Assembly: GCA_024516035.1 (NCBI GenBank)
Contig: CM044957.1
Location: 51,022,085 to 51,086,084 of the forward strand
Reading direction: 5' to 3'
Length of the DNA: 64,000 nt
DNA from: Bactericera cockerelli
Lineage: Eukaryota; Arthropoda; Insecta; Hemiptera; Triozidae
Below the pieces are notes generated by a model that was given only the letters and a program-made list of their open reading frames with translations, searched no databases and was not told the DNA's origin. Below are positions 10,030-20,609 of the stretch, in pieces; position 1 is the first letter of the stretch, and each line of letters begins with the position of its first letter. Made by a program: the position numbers and the translations under genes.

Positions 10030-10450
10030 ATTTATAAATAGGCTGAAAAGGAGAGGACCAATGTGGCTTCTCTGACCAACCCCAGATAGAAACCTTACAG
10101 CCTGGGATATACAGTCACCAATGCACAAACATTGGTTTCTATGTGAGAGGTAGTCCGAGAGCCAAAGAAGAAATAAGCCTCCGATACCATATTGCGATAC
10201 GATTGCAATTTTGCCAAAGAAAGCGACCGTCATCCAGATCGAATGCTTTGGCGACATCGGTGTAAATAGAGTGTATCTCGTAACCAGATTGAAAGGCCTC
10301 CAAAATATCATTTTGATAACAAAGAAGATTGGAAACGGTTGATCTTTTGGAAGTGAAATCATGTTGTTAATATGTTGTGTTATTTCTATGGTACTTGTTT
10401 TGTTATAATTACAATATTTTTTAGTTAAGTTACCTATGAGAGAGCTTACC
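10030..10450 (-). pseudogene. Non-LTR reverse transcriptase fragment, minus strand
   Basis: Minus-strand reading gives FQSGYEIHSIYTDVAKAFD (motif A with the catalytic Asp) and, after a frameshift, YGIGGLFLLWLSDYLSHRNQ, VRFLSGVGQRSHIGPLLFSLF (motif B region). It stops just where the IND residues should follow, cut off by the CT tract at 10,028. Motif style matches the copy at 1-1000, which lacks motif A, so the two fragments are complementary in coverage. At least one frameshift; not functional. Confidence 0.85.
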
Positions 10451-10549
10451 TCCAAATAAGTTAGAATTAGCTTTAGTGGTAACTGTATTACATTGATAAT
10501 TTACTGTCAATATGGTAAAAATTCAAACAAACAAAAAATCATTTCTCGC

Positions 10550-10720
10550 TCTTGTCCTTATTTTCTTGCTCTTTGCTTCTTCCATCTCTCGGGGTTTTTC
10601 CCTGATTTTTCTGCTCCTCTTCTCTCTCTCTTCTTCTTATTCTTCTGTCTCTCTGTTTTTCTCTTCCATGCTCTCTCGTCTCCTGTCTCCCAACTTTTCT
10701 CCTCCAGCTAACTTTTATTT
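10550..10720 (+). repeat. Pyrimidine-rich low-complexity tract
   Basis: TTCTT/CTCTCTC-rich, with overlapping low-complexity ORFs on the plus strand only. Confidence 0.85.
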
Positions 10721-11014
10721 CTCTCCATCATCCCCAACAAAACATTCATTGCACACTTCTGTATTTACGACCAGAAGCCATAAGGTTGGAGGGGGGTTCA
10801 GTTTATCTTGAGGGACGTGTTTGTTGTGACATGGAGGTGGGCGCCGCGGGCATATGGAGGTGAAGATATGTGCGGAGATGATTTGAGAAAGAGATAAAAC
10901 AGATAAAGAGCGAGATATCTATGTTATAATGTCTCAAATTTCAGTGTGTATCATCGACATTAAGAGAACTAATTAAATGCTATTGTATCATTTATTCAAA
11001 CAACCATCATATTC

Positions 11015-11110
11015 CAATATCAATCTCGTAATGCCGCCACTGGTCGTTGCTCACTCTAAAACTACCCAATTGTCCTCACGAGGCTAGTAAAGACCCCGAT
11101 ATCCAAAGTA
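11015..11110 (-). mobile_element. SINE family H fragment
   Basis: AATGCCGCCACTGGTCGTTG then CTCACTC...CCTCACGAGG corresponds in reverse to the middle of family H (CCTCGTGAGGAAAA...CAGTGGCGGCATT). Confidence 0.5.
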
Positions 11111-11454
11111 CAGAAAAACTCTAAAAAATACTCTACCATTTAAAACAAATTGCCACGTGTGTACACTGTGAAACAATCACGAGAAAGTATTGTGTCCATG
11201 ATTGGCAGTGTATTTTTCTTTTCTTTTCAAGCTCGATTTAATGTTTTAATTTCAAAAGAGAAAATGATTTATAAAATATTTATTGAGTTCTATGAAATGT
11301 ATGACTTTTGTATTTTATGTAATATCTATAGAATAGTATAAATACTATGTATTTATATAGTATGTACTATGTATGTACGTAGGGAATAAAAAGGGTAGGT
11401 ACCATCATTTATTCATTTTTAATTCAACCCTCAGAAAGACGAAGTTTATAGAGA

Positions 11455-11510
11455 AAGAGAGAGAGAGAAAAAAAAAAAAGATAGAGTTGGAGAAGGATGG
11501 AAATAGAGAA
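11455..11510 (+). repeat. GAGA/A-rich tract
   Basis: AGAGAAAGAGAGAGAGAG followed by an A run. Confidence 0.85.
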
Positions 11511-11586
11511 TCTCTAACCTATATTTTTACTATTTTCCCTTCTCTATACAGAGATATATAAAATAATAAGGGACAGCAGCTCCCCC

Positions 11587-11624
11587 TGTCATCCTCCCCC
11601 TATAATAATAGGGGGAGGATGACA
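11587..11624. repeat. Perfect 17-bp-stem hairpin
   Basis: TGTCATCCTCCCCCTAT, loop AATA, ATAGGGGGAGGATGACA: all 17 positions pair. It contains C5/G5 runs. It stands alone with no recognisable element ends around it. Confidence 0.93.
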
Positions 11625-11814
11625 CGATTCTACCCCGGTTAGAATAGAATTAATTGGACGGATATATTTTATTTTCGTGTTTGATTTCTGTACGAGTGTT
11701 AGAGCGTGGCGATTTTATCCGATGGGAAAAAAAGTACAATAGCAGAGACATTAAATTTCAATTTTATAAAGCAATTTTTTATTGGCAATCTAAACTCTAA
11801 ACCAGCGGGGAGCG

Positions 11815-11892
11815 AGGAAGTTGAAGAGGAAGGGAGGGGGTAGAAGAGAGAGAGAGGGTGAGCGAGATGAAGAGAGTGAGGGGGGGGGGAGA
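11815..11892 (+). repeat. Purine tract (GAGA, then G run)
   Basis: GAAGAGAGAGAGAGGGTGAG with a G9-10 run at about 11,881-11,890. The opposite-strand ORF over it is low complexity. Confidence 0.85.
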
Positions 11893-12341
11893 TACCAATA
11901 TAGTTATCTCTGCTTCCATTTTTTATTGAATTGCATGGAAAAAGAGACTTTTTGTGCAAAACTACTGGTTTAATGGATTTTTCAGTCCCAACTGAGTGAT
12001 TTTGTCCATATCTGCTAGATTAGTGATGCCGTCTGACATAATATAATACAGATTATTTTTCACTGATCCCCTCTCATAAATTGTTTGTATTACTGATTTT
12101 GCAAGTTCACTAGTTAAATTCACATTCAAACCCCAAAATTTCATTGAGTCAAAAGTTTAACTTAAGACTTAGTTGAATGTTGTACAAATATTTCATTGTT
12201 GTGATAAAGTTTGCAATAATCAATTCACCTTCCTTCCAGACGTTAATTCTCACAAGATAAATATATCTTCAAGAAAAAAATCACTATAATGAAAACAATG
12301 ACATATTGGTAATTGAATGCTGTTAGTATATCAGTCAGTAT

Positions 12342-12504
12342 ATCAGTATAAACAGAAAAGGGAGAAGTTTGTATTAGATGTACATGAATATCGGAATATA
12401 CCTGGACAGCTGTTTCGAGATAATTGCTCTCATCAGCAGATAATAGTTCTGAAGAGCCATACCATCAACTAACCTCTCTATTTTAATCAGTATAGACAGA
12501 AAAG
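12342..12504 (-). mobile_element. Hammerhead-bearing retroelement unit (family M; Penelope-like pLTR or retrozyme)
   Basis: The motif ATCAGTATA(A/G)ACAGAAAAG occurs at 12,342-12,360 and again at 12,486-12,504, bounding a 144-bp unit that contains the hammerhead at 12,390-12,453. Such head-to-tail terminal units with a hammerhead are characteristic of Penelope-like elements and of small retrozymes. No reverse transcriptase or GIY-YIG endonuclease coding sequence was seen nearby, so the element is non-autonomous or a solo terminal repeat. Related motifs: 30,056, 35,315, 46,765 and 46,928 (the last two reversed). Confidence 0.72.
12390..12453 (-). ncRNA. Type I hammerhead ribozyme, consensus core intact
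   Basis: A self-cleaving RNA motif. On the minus strand: CTGATGA (12,436-12,430), helix II GAG-CAATTAT-CTC, then GAAAC (12,416-12,412), loop AGCT, GTC (12,407-12,405) with predicted cleavage between 12,405 and 12,404. Helix III is only two pairs closed by AGCU (ACAGCUGU), the reduced form known in Penelope-like elements, thought to act better as a dimer because the segment is self-complementary. Helix I pairs ATCTG with CAGGT, then an internal loop, then a partial CAGAA/TTCCG helix. Every invariant core base (CUGAUGA, GAAA, UH) is present. Activity is inferred, not shown. Confidence 0.82.
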
Positions 12505-12539
12505 TGACTTAGTGACTATGCACTACAGCATAAGACTTA

Positions 12540-13000
12540 GGGAGAGAAAGAGAGAGATAGAAAGCAAGAAAATGATTAAAAAGAGAGAAAATATAAAGAC
12601 AAATGAAACAGAGAGTCAAATAATGGAATCATTCTAAGATATCCGATTTCATGTCTTTAAGAAGGAAAACAATATGAGAAAATGGAAAAACAAAGAAATT
12701 GACTGAGAGAAATGACCCTCACGTTGGCTGTCGGTACAGCAAACAATAATAGTCCAATCAAGGAGTCGCCAAAATGAACCTTGCTTTGCCAAAATGAACC
12801 TTAAATTTGGCTATTTTTTTTCTTTCTTTCGTCTCCTAATCTCTTTGAATCTCATTTTTTTAAGGCGCCGAATTTCCTGATTGTTATCAGTAAATTCACC
12901 TGAAAAATATACCTGATAATTTCTTTGACTTAAACACCATGCTGATTTTTTTTTTCCACAATTTATAAATAGGACATATACAACCCAGATAATTACAAAT
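12540..13000. other. AT/GA-rich intergenic DNA
   Basis: GAGAGAAAGAGAGAGATAG tract at 12,541-12,620, and a short duplicated phrase CCAAAATGAACCTT at 12,768 and 12,789. No gene recognised. Confidence 0.5.
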
Positions 13001-13125
13001 TAAAATACAATATAACAGAAGAAAAAAATAAAGAAAAAATAAATAAATATATACATAGTATAATATATCTCCTAACTAAAGGGCGGGGTAATTGCCTTTG
13101 GCAATCTTTTTTTCTAATTAATTTT
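12965..13125 (-). mobile_element. RTE-like LINE 3' end (family I)
   Basis: In reverse: GATTGCCAAAGGCAATTACC then CCGCCCTTTAGTTAGGAG, then an AT-rich tail. Same unit as 33,840, 44,160, 47,855, 50,640 and 57,148. Only the 3' UTR remains. Confidence 0.7.
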
Positions 13126-13129
13126 TGCT

Positions 13130-13880
13130 TTTAACTTAAACACCATGCGATCTACAATTTTTGTAAAACTAAAACACAAAATTGTCACAGTACATAAAAA
13201 TTGAAAAATCAAAAATATTATTGCTTTATTTTAAAAGTTCATAATAATATATGGGCGTTACAGACTATTCTTGAGATATACCTATTTTTTGAAAGTTGAC
13301 CAAATTAGTTTTTATTCTTTTACGAAATTCTTCTACAAATAATTAATTTTCAAATCTGATTTTGTCAATTCTCGAGACTAATTTCATTACCCATATTATA
13401 GTGTTCTGTGATAATTTTATTTTCAAAATAGTTGTACATCAACAAAATTCTATTTTATTACCTAATAATAACTGTTGGTGGTTGAATTTGACTAGAAAGT
13501 CAAACAACTAACCAACATAGTAATTTTGTATTCATGGCACAGTTTATTTCTTCAAAATATTAAATATTCGACGGTAAGTAACTTGCTGGCATCACTTGAC
13601 CGGACTACTCTTGAGGAATGAGGATAATTAATATGTTCCATGTTTCCTCCGCAACACTGAACAGACACATTAAATAAATTGAAACCAAGGAGGAAGCGGC
13701 CAAAACAACATTATTTAAAAATGGCTGACTTTTTTTTTGTTTTCATTTATTTTCTGTATTTATTAAAAAATTTCCCGGTTACTGCTCTATTTATTCTTTG
13801 TTTCAGGCAGCTTTTTGGGGTTATTGACCTGAAATGTGGGAATCCGTGACGGAGATATTTTTTTGATAATACATGGCAAT
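13130..13880. other. AT-rich stretch, nothing recognised
   Basis: Short ORFs only. No tRNA-like boxes, element ends or tandem structure found by eye. Confidence 0.4.
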
Positions 13881-13884
13881 TAGA

Positions 13885-14165
13885 GAGGCAGAGAGAGAAA
13901 GAGAGAGGGGAAATTACGTTACAGAAATATGCTGCGTACATTATTTAGAACTATTTCACGGTATAAGAGAGACGAAAAGTAAGAGATACAGAGAAAGAGA
14001 GAGAGCGAGAAAATAAGAGTTTGAGAGACAGAAAGAGGAGAGAGAAAGAAAGAGGGTGAGAGAAGGAGGATAGAGAGGGAGAGAGAAAGAGAAGAGAGAG
14101 AGAGACAGAGAAAGAAAGAAGGTGAGAGAGACAGGAGGGTAGAAGAAAAAAAAGAAGAAAAAGAA
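13885..14165 (+). repeat. 280-bp purine-rich tract (GAGAGA/AAGAAA)
   Basis: Almost pure A/G on the plus strand with GAGAGAGAAAGAGA motifs. The 102-aa minus ORF over it (runs of S, L, F) is a composition artefact. Confidence 0.9.
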
Positions 14166-14286
14166 AAGAAATTGTCCAGGGAACTGAAGATTAGAAAAAA
14201 AAACTTTCTAGCGGAGAAAATTGCCAATGTGGCAAAAGTTGTGGCAATATAAAATAGGAGACAAGAAGATTAACAGCTGTATCAGC

Positions 14287-14635
14287 GCTGACCAATATAA
14301 ATGTGTATTCTATGTGTCCCAGCACGATTGATACGATAAGATGCATTGCCTGGGAGACACAGTATACAGGGTGGCTAGAGAGCTGACCAATATAAATGTG
14401 TATTCAATATGTCCCAGCACGATTAATACGATAAGATGCATTGCCCGGGAGACACAGTATACAGGGTGGCTAGAGAGCTGACCAATATAAATGTGTATTC
14501 TATGTGTCCCAGCACGATTGATATGATAAGATGCATTGCCTGGGAGACACAGTATACAGGGTGGCTAGAGAGCGGAGCAATATATAAATGTGTATTCAAT
14601 GTGTCCCAGCACGATTAATACGATAATATTGGTCA
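14287..14635 (+). repeat. 95-bp tandem repeat, about 3.7 units
   Basis: GCTGACCAATATAAATGTG recurs at 14,287, 14,382 and 14,477 (95-base spacing), with TGTCCCAGCACGATT, GATGCATTGCC(T/C)GGGAG and GTATACAGGGTGGCTAGAG in each unit. TATACAGGGTG resembles the mariner-like MITE end seen elsewhere, so the unit may have been seeded by such an element. Confidence 0.92.
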
Positions 14636-14711
14636 CTCAATATACACGATGTCTATGTAATGGTCATCTAAGAAGTCTAGTTGTAAAGTACTAAGTGATA
14701 GTGGCTTGGTT

Positions 14712-14872
14712 TAACAAATCCTAGATATTTAATCCTGTTTCATAATTCGGTTATAACAGTAAATTCAATTCAAAAGGTGTACGAATCACTAAAATTATAC
14801 TTGTGCAAGACTCGAACCAGCGACCTCCAGGTTGCGAGTCCGCTGCCTTATCAATCGAGCTGTGGTCGGTAG
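14712..14872. mobile_element. Family K end and reversed SINE family F head
   Basis: AGATATTTAATCCTGTTTCA then TAATTCGG (14,724-14,751) is a family K terminus. 14,815-14,872 read in reverse gives a tRNA-like head with TTGATAAGGCAGCGGACTC and GGTCGCTGGTTCGAGTC (B box). No typical body follows. Confidence 0.65.
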
Positions 14873-14959
14873 GTTATTAAAATGTCAACATGCCATGTAT
14901 GTATCTGCCGGCATGTACATGGAACTCATTGAACATGCCTCCCGACCCATCGAAAACAC

Positions 14960-15550
14960 ACACGAGATAATAGTGTAGGGCACTGTAGGGCACAGTGGCG
15001 TCCCCTTCTCCACGCCTGGTTTTTTAGAGGGACAAGAAGAGTGTGGTGCGGCAAATTCAATTTGGAAAAGCTGGTATGAGTAGCATCTGTACGGGCGAGG
15101 GCCGAGGCGTTATATCAGGGAAGATGCAAGGATTTTTTGTAACTCTGGCTCTACCGCCGAATCCCACGTGTATCTTGGAAAGACAGAGCCACAAACATAG
15201 AAATTCTATGAAGAATGGAAAAAGAAAGGGAAATACTCTACACAGTAAAAACAAGAAAGTTACAATACTTTGAACATGTCAATACAAATAAAAGTCGCTA
15301 ATTAATAAAAACAATAATAATAAAGATAAATTTGTTTGGTTTTCAATAACATGCATTTTTAAAAGTTCCGCTAAGTACATTTGTACTTTTCGCAGAAGAA
15401 GGATTTCATTAATGAAAAAACTTGAGAACATGGTTCAACCAGACAACAACACAACTCTTCCGAATAGCAGTCTGCAAAGTCAAAATACTCAACATGATAG
15501 TCAAAACCCGAACCGGATAGGCACCACAAGAAGAAGACTTCCCCTTATAC
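14960..15550. other. Unassigned intergenic DNA
   Basis: Contains two antiparallel 65-76-aa ORFs (15,043-15,273) and a 63-aa ORF at 15,412, none with a recognisable domain. No repeat relation elsewhere in the window was noticed. Confidence 0.35.
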
Positions 15551-15554
15551 ATAT

Positions 15555-15790
15555 AATAATAATGTGTTTCTTTGTGTTATTATATCACAATTTCAGTGGG
15601 TAGCACAGAATTATAGGACTTTTCCGTACCTTTAATATCCCAATGTCTTATTTTTGCCTACAATTCCGCCACTGATTGCTGCTAACATTAAAGCAACTAC
15701 TCATTTTTCCAAGTACAAAGCAGAAAAAATCATCGTGCGTGCAATGCCTAGCGCGCTCACTCACTCTGTCATGGTGACTACTCATTCCCC
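15555..15790 (-). mobile_element. SINE family H, nearly full, reversed
   Basis: TTGTGTTATTATATCACAAT then TTCAGTGGGTAGCACAG at its 3' end and GTGCAATGCCTAGCGCGCTC then ACTCACTCTGTCATGGTGAC as the reversed tRNA-like head. Closely matches 34,557-34,842. The B-box region seen there (GGATCGAACCC, reversed) is deleted here. Confidence 0.8.
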
Positions 15791-15879
15791 TTATCATCGC
15801 GCCTGAGGAATTTTGGCCCCAACGGGAACATGTCTTTCCATATCTAGCGGCGCTCATCCACAAGGCAGCACCCTGGGAC

Positions 15880-16255
15880 CAGAGGCTCTAATCAACACAT
15901 TGTACTGTGCCAGGGTATTTATGTTATTTATCCAAGTCAAGTTGGACGTATGTTTGTGTCATCAGCATTTATGTCTCTAGCTGTGTCTACGCCGTGTCGT
16001 ATGCTACTGAGGGTGCTGTGTATGTTATTTTGCTCTAAAGTATCTTTTACCTTTGAATTTTTCGTTTTGTACTTTATGTTTTATATGTTCTTTTCTACTG
16101 TTTCTACGGCGGCGTTTCAAATGTTTTGAATTTGATCTTTCTTTGTATTAGTTTGTATTTAATCCTGAATTCATCGTTTTTTTTTTTCATTGGATCCTCA
16201 TTACAGATTTCATTTATGGTCCTTTGTAAATGATTATGTACTCTAAATTTCTTTA
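15880..16255. other. AT/T-rich stretch, nothing recognised
   Basis: TTTGTATTTAATCCTGAATTC at 16,148 may be a decayed family K end. Otherwise no features. Confidence 0.35.
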
Positions 16256-16260
16256 TTTGT

Positions 16261-16445
16261 CTTTCCTGGTAACTCAGTGGTAAAGGTGGCGGTCTGGTAA
16301 TCCAGGGTTCAAAACCCAGCCGGGACTTGACATATTATCCTCCCATTTGGGATTTTTATCACTTAATAATACGTCTTGGGCTTACTGCTGGAATAATGAG
16401 ACTTAATAGTCTTGATTGTGCAGTATCAATAGGGCGATATTATTA
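16261..16445 (+). mobile_element. SINE family E
   Basis: Head GGTAACTCAGTGGTAAAGG (A box), then CCAGGGTTCAAAACCCAGCC (B box GGTTCAAAACC). Body ATTATCCTCCCATTTGGGAT, AATACGTCTTGGGCTTACTG, then GGAATAATGAGACTTAATAG. Its anticodon-arm region (GTCTGGTAATCCAGG) resembles that of family D, unlike other E copies. Confidence 0.82.
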
Positions 16446-17019
16446 TTAGATATTTCTTTAGTTTTGAAATGAGTCTTTGTCATTATATTGTTTGAAACAA
16501 TTAGGTAAGTTGTAAAGTAAAGTTGTAATTCAGTAATAGTTTGAAACATACCTAGTCGTTCTAATGCTTTGCCATTCCTGTTACACAACATCTCTCTCAT
16601 TTATTTTGAAAAATCGTACACTTTCCTAACGTCGTACCTAACAAAAAACACAAAAAAGACTGGAAAAAACACCCCCACCTCTCCTATTCATCTGGCATCA
16701 ACCCTGCGTAAATAATAAAATAGGGCGCTAATTTAGAACGCCAAAATTCCAGTCCTGGAAAAACATCCATTCAAAATAAAATGCACAAGGCACAGTGTTG
16801 ATTTTTAATTTGAAATTACCATTATTATTTAAAACAGCACTCAGTCATTCACAGTAATGAGGCTTACAAATTTGAATGTACAACTCCATTATAAGCACTG
16901 GAACGCAACATGAGCATACATCATTAGGTACTCTTGTTATCAGACCAAATACACCAAGTGGCCATTTTTCGAAAGGGAATTGTGCTGGTGGAAATAATCT
17001 GTGCGAATGACCATTTTTT

Positions 17020-17681
17020 ACTTTCCTTATCTTATAATAAGGAAAGTATTGTATTCGTCGAAAATTTGACCTACCCAGTTTTTCACATTTCTGGACGAAT
17101 CATGGCCTCAGGATACCAAAAAAGTTGTTTTCAGCCATTGGTCCGTGCGTCTGTCTGTCTGTCTGTCTGTCTGTCTTGTGTGTGTGTGTGTGAACAGGAT
17201 ATCTCAAGAACGGTAAAAGCTAGAGACTTGAAATTTGATACACAAATTAGTTTTATACACCAGACGAACCACGAAACTTTGGTTGAAATCGGCCGCATTC
17301 TGCGGCCACAGGGCCGCAAATGCTAGCCGCAAGCGCCGCTTCTTTAAATTGGTTAAAGATACAAAATTTTTTAGAGAACAACATTTTCTTAGATTAAAAA
17401 AATAATAGGGGTCTATTCTGATCATTTTTTTGATATCTTGAACTTTTTGGAACTCGGCCCCAATTTACCGGTATTTGGGGGGGACCCGCTTTGACTAACT
17501 TTTTTATTATTCATCGTAGTTGGGGGTTGTGACATATCAAATTCAATGATTTTGAAGTGCTGATTACGAATTTGGCATTGGTTTTTAGTTATCTGTTACC
17601 GTTGAGTCACCAGTGGCGGAATTCGACTCCTTTTTGGGGGATAAGGAAAGTCGTGTGATGTTTACACCAGATTTTTATTAT
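17020..17681 (+). mobile_element. Unclassified repeat element, family L, copy 1
   Basis: Starts with the hairpin ACTTTCCTTAT-CTTATA-ATAAGGAAAGT and repeats ATAAGGAAAGT directly at 17,641-17,651 near its other end. Inside: TTGGTCCGTGCGTCTGTCTG then a (GTCT)n/(GT)n run, GATATCTCAAGAACGGTAAA, a GCGGCC-rich segment (17,290-17,320) and GGGGGGACCCGCTTTGACTA. The 130-aa ORF through it has no known domain and is not conserved as an ORF in the copies at 58.8-60 kb. Superfamily unknown. Confidence 0.8.
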
Positions 17682-17816
17682 TTATTTACACTTTATTTTT
17701 TTATACAAAACAATCAACAATATTTTTTTTGGCATTGGTTATTCTCCTTATCATGGGAATTTGCCATACAGCCACAACAATAAATTTTTTTTAAAAAAAA
17801 CTTAAAAATATAAATA

Positions 17817-18678
17817 CAGGGTGGGGCAAAAGTCTGGAAACCCCTGAATAACTTTCGAATAGCTTCTTCGGTAAAATTAAAATTTTGTAAGGTAAACCGG
17901 GCTAATAAGACCTTCTTTTAGAGTGGGGTCGATTTTTGTTACCGGCCCCCATGTCGGGGCCAGGGGGGCCAACTTCATTTTTTAAATACGAACCCCCACC
18001 TTGCGATACATTTTTGGAAAGTTCTTTAAAAAAGAAATACATTGGTGCAAATTTTATTTTTTTAATATTAACTGTTTGCAAATGGCGTCCAACTTTGTGT
18101 ATGCAGTAAAGTCTGGAAACCCCTGAATATCTTTCGAAAGGGCTTTCTCAGTAAATTATAAAATTGTGTACGGTAATCCTTGGTAATTATACCTTTATTA
18201 GAATGGGACCGATTTTTTTTACCGGCCCCCATGTCGGGGCCAGGGAGGCCAACTTCATTTTTTTTAATACGAAACCCCACCTTGCGATACATTTTTGGAA
18301 AGGTCTAATTACCCCGACTTACCGTGCACAATTTTAAATTTACTGAGAAAGCCCTTTCAAAAGATATTCAGGGGTTTCCAGACTTTACTGCATGCACAAA
18401 GTTGGACGCCATTTGCAAACAGTTAATATTAAAAAAATAAAATTTGCACCAATGTATTTCTTATTTAAAGCCCTTTCCAAAAATGTATCGCAAGGTGGGG
18501 GTTTGTATTTAAAAAAATGAAGTTGGCCCCCCTGGCCCCGACATGGGGGCCGGTAACAAAAATCGACTCCCCTCTAAAAGAAGGTCTTATTAGTCCGGTT
18601 AACCTTACAAAATTTTAATTTTACCGAAGAAGCCATTCGAAAGTTATTCAGGGGTTTCCAGACTTTTGCCCCACCTTG
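17817..18678. mobile_element. Palindromic Tc1/mariner-like MITE, long form
   Basis: Ends TA-CAGGGTGGGGCAAAAGTC ... GACTTTTGCCCCACCTTG-TA. Almost the entire 862 bp folds back. Each arm contains two related sub-blocks, both with GTCTGGAAACCCCTGAATA (near 17,833 and 18,112, mirrored near 18,365 and 18,645), and GGCCCCCATGTCGGGGCCAG. TA target and CAGGGTG ends fit Tc1/mariner-like non-autonomous elements. A shorter relative lies at 39,079-39,660. Confidence 0.9.
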
Positions 18679-18689
18679 TATACTGTATA

Positions 18690-20600
18690 CAAAAAAATAT
18701 AGAACAATATTAATTTATATTTACAATTGTTTTGTAATCTGGGTAGAATTTAATGTCTTAGGAATTCTCTTCCACTTATCCCCCCACCCTCTACCCAATC
18801 AATGAATCCATTTGCAAAGTCTTATATGTACGATATAGGTTTGGACCCTTGCGCTTTTGGACCTTGGGCATGGTTACAAATGGTGGACCATGTAGTGAAG
18901 AACTCGTAATAACTCAAAGCTGTCACATAACATACTATCCAATATGGCCACCGTTATTATCTTTAAAAGCATGGAAGAAGAATTATTTGCTATTGTTGTG
19001 ATTTCCCCATGTTTCATTCCAATACATAAATGAAGTTTTTCTTGTAAATAATTGTGTAAACAAAATAACAAAGTTAGAATAATATAAAAAAAAATACAGT
19101 GCAAATAGAATAGCATTGAATTGGCCAACTATCCAAAATGGCCGATTTTATGTTACAGGTTCATTGTTCTTCATACGTTATGAGTTAATTCCTCTATGTG
19201 TAACCACGCAGGAGAAAAATCAGAAAAGAGGAAAACATGATCCTCGTATGGATAAAAAAAAAAAAAAAAAACTATTGTACTTAGTCCTTACAAAACTATG
19301 AAAAGCAGATATTATTGGCACATCCATAATAACCAAAATCACTCCACAAGTGTGTATAGTCATATGTTTGCCTTGATCTTTATAAGTATATTACCATAAC
19401 CTTCACTGAAATACTGACATTCTAATTGCCTGCTTACATCAATGCCTACTTACGCCGACAAGTTCAACAATTTCCATAATTCAAAGCTTTTACTTCACAA
19501 ACTTCATATTATTTTACTAAATAAATACCTACCCGTATTCGCAAGTATGTTTGTTCGTCATACAAATGAAATTTCACAAGTTTTGCAAATTTCCCAGTTC
19601 ATTCCTCTCGCGCAAAATCTTGTTTCGATTAAATAAATTTGAAGAACAAAGATTTTGTTGGGAAACTTTTAACTCTAGGAAATGTTCTCGTGTGTGCTGA
19701 AACTGAAAATGAGTTTTGAAAATGTCTGTTTCCATAATTCCAACAGCAAGTTTGGCAGACAACGTCAGCATGCGGTGAAGATGAGAAGCAATCCCATAAT
19801 AGGGGAACACAGAAACTTTGATACGGTGGCGACAACACAAACTTGATAAGGGAATTATACAAATATACAGTATCGTATCCTAACTTCTTTATGAAGCCTG
19901 TCAAATTTCAGGACTTGTATTTTCGTTTTATCAATGGTCTTTTCTTCATCAAAACAAATCCTAACTCATGAATAAAACTTGAGTACGAAATTTATGACAG
20001 TAACTTTTAATGTCCCAAAAATACTGAAGATAAGAAACAGAGAATAGAATCGGATTGTTGATCGTCGGTATTTGCAAACCTTAAACCCATGCTCGGTAAT
20101 CAACTTTCTGCCTTGCTCAAACTTGGAGAGGTTTATGCAAAATAGCTAGGGTGAAGCTAATTAGATTTTCCAGGAAATGCTATATAAAACTCCGATTGCG
20201 ATAGTATATTACATGACCATAGTAGATGAAAATTACCTTGAAATGTAATAACAAGCTAATAAAAACAAATGAATTCCATCACAGGAAAACAACAAATACA
20301 GCAACAATTTCCTAACTTTTTATTTCAAATCGGATCAGAAACTTTTTTTAAAATCTATAATCAACTCCCACAAGAACATCAACAAGCGATTTCATGAGTA
20401 AATAATTCTCTTAAAACTAACGTCAATTTAGTTTTAAGTTATATCTCAAAAGATCACTTAAATAAAAAACAACTAAGAATTTTCAATCACTTGATTTGCT
20501 ATCTTTATGAAAATTACTAAGAATGACAACCACTTGATGACTATCTCAAATTTGGCGTTCAATTGTCAGAACAATTCTCAATAAACAAAAACAAAAAGAA
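18690..20600. other. 1.9 kb AT-rich stretch, nothing recognised
   Basis: Only short ORFs with no known motifs. An A-run at 19,254-19,270. No SINE heads, element ends or tandem repeats noticed. Confidence 0.45.
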
Positions 20601-20609
20601 AATTAAGAG

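Noticed and set aside
16934..17326. 130-aa ORF in family L
   Set aside because: Not maintained in the copies at 58.8-60.0 kb and includes the (GTCT)n microsatellite.
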